A stretch of DNA of 8,451 nucleotides from Desulfobacterales bacterium (lineage in GTDB: Bacteria; Desulfobacterota; Desulfobacteria; Desulfobacterales; C00003060): contig JAUWXJ010000097.1 in NCBI GenBank assembly GCA_030616425.1, positions 1-8,451 on the forward strand, given 5' to 3'. Of the stretch, positions 5,866-8,451 are shown piece by piece (position 1 is the first letter of the stretch; the number at the start of each line of letters is the position of its first letter). A program made the position numbers and the translations under genes. The notes under the pieces are model-generated. The model saw only the letters and a program-made list of their open reading frames with translations, ran no database searches and had not been told where the DNA came from.

Positions 5866-5916
5866 TTGAAGCTCCCTGCAGCAAGCTGCGTGGAATGCGC
5901 TCGCTGTTGCGGTTCA
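5866..5916 (-). repeat. Palindromic intergenic element, copy B (51 bp)
   Basis: Read on the minus strand it begins TGAACCGCAACAGCGAGCGC and ends CTGCAGGGAGCTTCAA. The centre is a short GCAGC-TT-GCTGC hairpin (stem 5, loop 2). Copy A at 4130-4190 shares both flanks but carries a different centre. The first triplet TGA is the stop codon of the PBP4-like gene. The element fills most of the 77-bp gap before the TlpA-like gene and ends before its ribosome site. Confidence 0.8.
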
Positions 5917-7173
5917 AGGATTTTGCACATTATCGAGGCTCTTTTTAACACAGTCCAGAATGGAGTCCATATCTGCATGCGAGCCGTTCAGGAAGATCAC
6001 AAAGTAGTGTGGGTTGCCTGATCTGCCCTCGATATATCCGGCTCTCGTCTTGACGCCCCCCAAGGTGCCGCTTTTGTATAAAACCTCTCCTTCACGTACA
6101 AGGAGGGCCCGGTGCGGCTCAAAGCGCCTCAAGACAGTAAGCATGTCCAGAGCTGATAGCCGGTTATTTCTTGAAATCCCGGAGCCCTCTGCAATCTCAA
6201 TATCCTCCAACTGGAGCACCCCTCTGGCATAGTCAGAAAGGACACTCACCCCTTTGGCTAGGGTGCCGGGTGGGCCATGCACATGAGCACCGAGAGCGAG
6301 CATAATCTGATTAGCTATAAAATTGTTCGAAAACTCAAACATCCGCTTCACAACCTGTTCAAGTGTAAAGTTCGAACGATAGGTATAGACTAGCCTGTCT
6401 CCAGGACCCACCATACCTCGGCGGATCTTCCCCTGACACACCTTGCCCCTTTCTTTTAGAAAGTGCATCAGGAACTCTCCTGCATAATGTGCAGCCTCTT
6501 GCGCATTTTCACAGAGGTTGTAACGACCGCTACTTAAGCCCGCCAACCGTAACTTCTCAAGGGCAAACGGGGTCATGGGGGTGTAGGGTTCTGCTGAGAC
6601 AATCCTGCCCGTGTCATCCACCTTGAAAGAAATCGTGTTAAAATTGGCACACAACGCCCCATTCGGGGCATTATAGGAATTGGCGGAAGGGACAATCCCT
6701 GGGATACGTATGTCATCAACAAAATAGGTGCTATCAAGGACAAGATCCTTGAAGCCCTGGAGCCTGGAGGACAGGGTTTTGGCTATCTCTTGCCACGCCT
6801 CGGTGATAAGGAGGGGGTCCCCATACCCTTTTATTTTCAGGTTTTGGTCATGGTCCTGATAAAATTCGGTCTGGAACCTGTAAGACTTCCCCAGGTGATG
6901 AATAGCTGCAAGGGCTGTCAGAACCTTCAGGGTCGAGGCAGGGACACATTTTCTTGCTTCGTTCTTGCTGTAAATGATGCGGCCGCCAGGGCCGACCACC
7001 AGCAGGGCATCATGTGAGGAGATTTGGCTCAAAACCGAAGATGGCTCCCGAGCCGCGGAGATGGGAGGCTGAAATAACCACACAGCACAAACCAGTAAAG
7101 CAAATCCCGACACAACGGCTTTCCGCTGTGCGTAAATTATCGCTGTGAAGGACAAGACCGATTTGAATCGCAT
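5914..7173 (-). CDS. dacB: D-alanyl-D-alanine carboxypeptidase/endopeptidase, PBP4 (S13) family
   Basis: This periplasmic penicillin-binding enzyme trims or cleaves peptidoglycan stem peptides. The three active-site motifs are all present: S80-T-L-K83 in CVPASTLKVLTALAA, S334-R-N336 in EGSGISRNNRLSALDM, and K367-S-G-T in LYKSGTLGGVKTRAGYIEG, where KSGT replaces the usual KTG form. NNFIANQIML (283-292) is the region often read as SDN-AE in relatives. A signal peptide with a long N-terminal region ends near ISAA (38-41). The total is 419 residues, somewhat shorter than E. coli PBP4. I start at ATG 7173; a TTG at 7215 would add 14 residues but lies inside a 9-bp hairpin. The ribosome site is weak. 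The stop TGA coincides with the start of palindromic element B. A TlpA-like gene and an unknown gene follow. Confidence 0.92.
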   Translation of the reverse strand: MRFKSVLSFTAIIYAQRKAVVSGFALLVCAVWLFQPPISAAREPSSVLSQISSHDALLVVGPGGRIIYSKNEARKCVPASTLKVLTALAAIHHLGKSYRFQTEFYQDHDQNLKIKGYGDPLLITEAWQEIAKTLSSRLQGFKDLVLDSTYFVDDIRIPGIVPSANSYNAPNGALCANFNTISFKVDDTGRIVSAEPYTPMTPFALEKLRLAGLSSGRYNLCENAQEAAHYAGEFLMHFLKERGKVCQGKIRRGMVGPGDRLVYTYRSNFTLEQVVKRMFEFSNNFIANQIMLALGAHVHGPPGTLAKGVSVLSDYARGVLQLEDIEIAEGSGISRNNRLSALDMLTVLRRFEPHRALLVREGEVLYKSGTLGGVKTRAGYIEGRSGNPHYFVIFLNGSHADMDSILDCVKKSLDNVQNP

Positions 7174-7192
7174 ATGAAATGCCCCGCATCTT

Positions 7193-7217
7193 CCTTGAGG
7201 CTTGTGGGGCCTCAAGG
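7193..7217. repeat. 9-bp perfect hairpin in the dacB leader
   Basis: CCTTGAGGC (7193-7201) and GCCTCAAGG (7209-7217) form a perfect stem with a 7-base loop, 20 bp upstream of the chosen dacB start. No T-run follows on either strand, so a regulatory leader hairpin or protein site is more likely than a terminator. Confidence 0.55.
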
Positions 7218-7246
7218 GCTTCTATCTCCCATCCGGGAATGATTAC

Positions 7247-7426
7247 ATGAAATTTTTTGTATATCATACCTTCCATAACTACCTCAAACGATTATCGAGA
7301 AAAGAGGTGTCTTCCCTTTTTGACCGGCCTGCCCCCCGTGCAAATCACGGGGTTTCATTGCAAACAAAACACGGGTTTGTTATCGTGGCCACGTTTTACA
7401 TGAGGGGAATTCTCTTGGGGGTCTGA
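7247..7426 (+). CDS. Doubtful 59-residue reading frame upstream of the radical SAM gene
   Basis: The frame runs from ATG 7247 to TGA 7424-7426, beginning MKFFVYHTFHNYLKRL and ending FVIVATFYMRGILLGV. It has no good ribosome site (only GGGA before the ATG), matches no precursor family I know, and has no leader or core pattern such as a Gly-Gly cleavage site or a Cys-rich core. It is noted because RiPP-type radical SAM enzymes usually have a precursor peptide gene nearby and this is the only small frame directly upstream on the same strand. It runs across two hairpin-forming sequences, which argues that the DNA is non-coding. Confidence 0.15.
   Translation: MKFFVYHTFHNYLKRLSRKEVSSLFDRPAPRANHGVSLQTKHGFVIVATFYMRGILLGV
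7334..7352. repeat. 7-bp GC-rich hairpin, weak terminator-like
   Basis: CCCCGTG (7334-7340) and CACGGGG (7346-7352) enclose a 5-base loop. On the plus strand TTTCATT follows, a weak T-tract; on the minus strand none follows. No plus-strand gene ends just before it, so its role as a terminator is doubtful. Confidence 0.4.
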
Positions 7427-7437
7427 TCACCGCCCCC
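7417..7437. repeat. GGGGG/CCCCC hairpin before the radical SAM gene
   Basis: Five G (7417-7421) can pair with five C (7433-7437) around an 11-base loop that includes the TGA at 7424-7426. It would lie in the leader of the radical SAM transcript if transcription starts upstream of it. Confidence 0.35.
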
Positions 7438-7477
7438 TGCGCTTGTCTCTAATATGCCCGGGATGGAGTTAAATGAA

Positions 7478-7524
7478 ATCCGCAATGCGCCTGTCGGCTT
7501 GAGAACATCCCCGAGATCCGCAAT
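7478..7524. repeat. Two copies of ATCCGCAAT
   Basis: The nonamer occurs at 7478-7486 and 7516-7524; the same word is found at 1548-1556 in the other intergenic region. Its presence here suggests that the DNA before 7553 is intergenic, not the 5' end of the radical SAM gene. Confidence 0.45.
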
Positions 7525-7531
7525 TAAAGCG

Positions 7532-7538
7532 AAAGGAG
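7532..7538 (+). promoter_or_regulatory. Ribosome binding site that favours a downstream start
   Basis: AAAGGAG is the only strong Shine-Dalgarno match before the radical SAM gene. It lies 14 bases before TTG 7553, somewhat far but downstream of the ATG codons at 7454 and 7463, neither of which has a ribosome site. Confidence 0.5.
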
Positions 7539-7552
7539 AACGAACCAATCAA

Positions 7553-8451
7553 TTGGAACGCATTGTCTTGGTCTCAACACCCTGGCCCCTTTTTAGCCGA
7601 CCCTCCATTCAGCTAGGTACGCTGAAGGCGTATCTGGGGTCGCAGTTTCCCGACCTGAAGGTGGAGGCTCCACACCTTTATCTGAAGGTGGCAAAAACCA
7701 TCGGATACAAGCTCTATAATGCGATCTCGGAAAGGACCTGGCTCGCAGAATCCGTTTACGCCGCCCTGCTATTCCCAGAACGCCTGCAATATATAGAAAA
7801 AGTCTTCCACCGAGAGGCTGTGCGTAAACCCCTGGCCCGTGAGGTTGGTCTCAAAACCCTGGCCACACAGGTTGAGGGAGTCTCAGACGCCTTTATTAAC
7901 AGTACAGACTGGGGGGCCTTCGGGCTTGCAGGTTTTTCAATATCTCTTTGTCAGCTCACCTCCTCGCTCTATTTTATCAAGCGAATCAAGAAAAAGTTTC
8001 CAAATCTCATTATAGTGGTGGGCGGGTCTATGTTTGCAGGAGACTCAACCCGGAACCTGTTCCAGGTCTTTCCAGAAGTCGACTTTGTCGTCAATGGTGA
8101 AGGGGAGTTGCCCCTGAGCCGATTGGTTGGTCATCTGAAAGATACCCAAGGCCGTGAGGCACCTCCCCCTATTCCAGGGGTTATCACGCCGAAGGCCGCA
8201 AAAAACAGAGCCCCTGTATCGTTCTGCCAAATGAAGGACCTGGATAGCCTGCCACCCCCTGACTACGATGACTACTTTCATCTGCTCAAGACATTCGGGC
8301 CACAAGAAAACTTCTTTCCAACCCTTTCAGCCGAAATATCCCGCGGGTGCTGGTGGCGACGGCCACAAGGTGCCGGCAAGCGTACAGGGTGCGCCTTTTG
8401 CAATCTCAACCTCCAGTGGGACGGCTATAGGTCAAAGAGCCCATTGCAAGT
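7553..8451 (+). CDS. B12-binding radical SAM protein, RiPP maturation radical SAM protein 1-like (3' end beyond window)
   Basis: The first 299 codons are present and the frame runs off the edge. The N-terminus RIVLVSTPWPLFSRPSIQLG (residues 3-22 from TTG) and the later IIVVGGSMFAG (153-163) and VDFVVNGEGELPLSRLV (176-192) form a B12-binding-like Rossmann domain without the usual DxHxxG motif. The radical SAM part begins at AEISRGCWW (260-268). Its cysteines are C266, C280 and C283, spaced C-x13-C-x2-C, followed by NLNLQWDGYRSKSP. The RGCWW...C-F-C-x-LN...YRSKSP signature matches the family named bacteriocin or RiPP maturation radical SAM protein 1, whose members modify ribosomal peptides, some by C-methylation. 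The start is uncertain: TTG 7553 is favoured by AAAGGAG upstream and by family-like sequence from that point; ATG 7463 or 7454 would add 30 or 33 residues of repeat-like sequence. No precursor gene is certain. Confidence 0.88.
   Translation, partial: MERIVLVSTPWPLFSRPSIQLGTLKAYLGSQFPDLKVEAPHLYLKVAKTIGYKLYNAISERTWLAESVYAALLFPERLQYIEKVFHREAVRKPLAREVGLKTLATQVEGVSDAFINSTDWGAFGLAGFSISLCQLTSSLYFIKRIKKKFPNLIIVVGGSMFAGDSTRNLFQVFPEVDFVVNGEGELPLSRLVGHLKDTQGREAPPPIPGVITPKAAKNRAPVSFCQMKDLDSLPPPDYDDYFHLLKTFGPQENFFPTLSAEISRGCWWRRPQGAGKRTGCAFCNLNLQWDGYRSKSPLQ

Larger units (their letters stand above)
7174..7552. other. Divergent intergenic region between dacB and the RiPP-type radical SAM gene
   Basis: This stretch of 379 bp must contain the promoters of both divergent genes, but no -35/-10 pair stands out. 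It has three hairpins (7193-7217, 7334-7352, 7417-7437), a 10-bp perfect palindrome CGTGGCCACG (7384-7393), two copies of the nonamer ATCCGCAAT and a 59-codon reading frame of doubtful reality (7247-7426). The similar strings CACGGGGTTT (7346-7355) and CACGGGTTT (7372-7380) form an imperfect direct repeat. Confidence 0.6.

Noticed and set aside
5837..5917. N-terminal extension of the TlpA-like gene from TTG 5917
   Set aside because: It would translate palindromic element B, whereas ATG 5836 has AAGAGG at 8 bases and leads straight into a hydrophobic segment.
7174..7215. TTG 7215 as the dacB start
   Set aside because: It lies in the arm of a 9-bp hairpin and adds 14 residues unlike a signal peptide; ATG 7173 is simpler, though its ribosome site is weak.
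7424..7426. TGA read as selenocysteine joining the 59-codon frame to the in-frame radical SAM gene
   Set aside because: The two frames are in phase and separated only by this TGA, with a GGGGG/CCCCC hairpin around it. However, the upstream residues do not resemble the family, the hairpin surrounds the codon instead of following it, and the real gene appears to begin at 7553.
7174..7552. Cobalamin riboswitch in front of the B12-binding radical SAM gene
   Set aside because: I could not find the conserved B12-box words or the expected multi-stem arrangement; only simple hairpins are visible.

Overview
The gene families and layout suggest a Gram-negative anaerobe, most likely in the Desulfobacterota (former Deltaproteobacteria). 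The pointers are an RND efflux pump with its periplasmic adaptor, a PBP4-type periplasmic peptidase, a TlpA-type periplasmic thioredoxin, two radical SAM enzymes, and intergenic DNA rich in small palindromes and degenerate heptamer repeats. No rRNA or phylogenetic marker is present, so this placement is an inference. No tRNA, rRNA, CRISPR array or complete insertion sequence was seen.

Layout. (1) Positions 1-1418, minus strand: a periplasmic adaptor (membrane fusion) gene followed by the first 70 codons of an RND transporter that leaves the window at base 1. (2) Positions 1419-1910: a gene-poor stretch with heptamer-type repeats, a 9-bp hairpin, a plausible promoter, an 80-bp element with perfect 16-bp terminal inverted repeats and a 16-bp perfect tandem duplication. 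(3) Positions 1911-4623, plus strand: a tight four-gene cluster. It encodes a PflX-like radical SAM protein (COG1313 type), a PPP-type metallophosphatase, a metallo-beta-lactamase-fold hydrolase and an exported protein with two SH3 domains. The first and second genes share one base, the second and third are 15 bp apart, and the third and fourth overlap by 4 bp. (4) Positions 4690-7173, minus strand, converging on the previous cluster: a PBP4/DacB-type D-Ala-D-Ala carboxypeptidase, a TlpA-like thioredoxin and an unrecognised 209-residue protein. (5) Positions 7174-7552: a divergent intergenic region with several hairpins. (6) Positions 7553-8451, plus strand: the 5' part of a B12-binding radical SAM gene resembling the RiPP maturation radical SAM protein 1 family.

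The RND pair should form a tripartite export pump. The PBP4-like, TlpA-like and SH3 proteins all point to the cell envelope. I see no clear pathway linking the PflX-like protein, the phosphatase and the MBL hydrolase beyond their apparent co-transcription.

The most distinctive observation is a pair of related palindromic elements, at 4130-4190 (plus) and 5866-5916 (minus). Their flanks match at 40 of 44 positions, but their central hairpins are entirely different. In both cases the first three bases of the element are the TGA stop codon of the upstream gene, and one copy also appears to supply the start codon and first 20 codons of the SH3 gene. Other points of interest are the unusual C-x13-C-x2-C cluster-binding motif in the RiPP-type radical SAM protein and the MITE-like element in the leader of the PflX-like gene.
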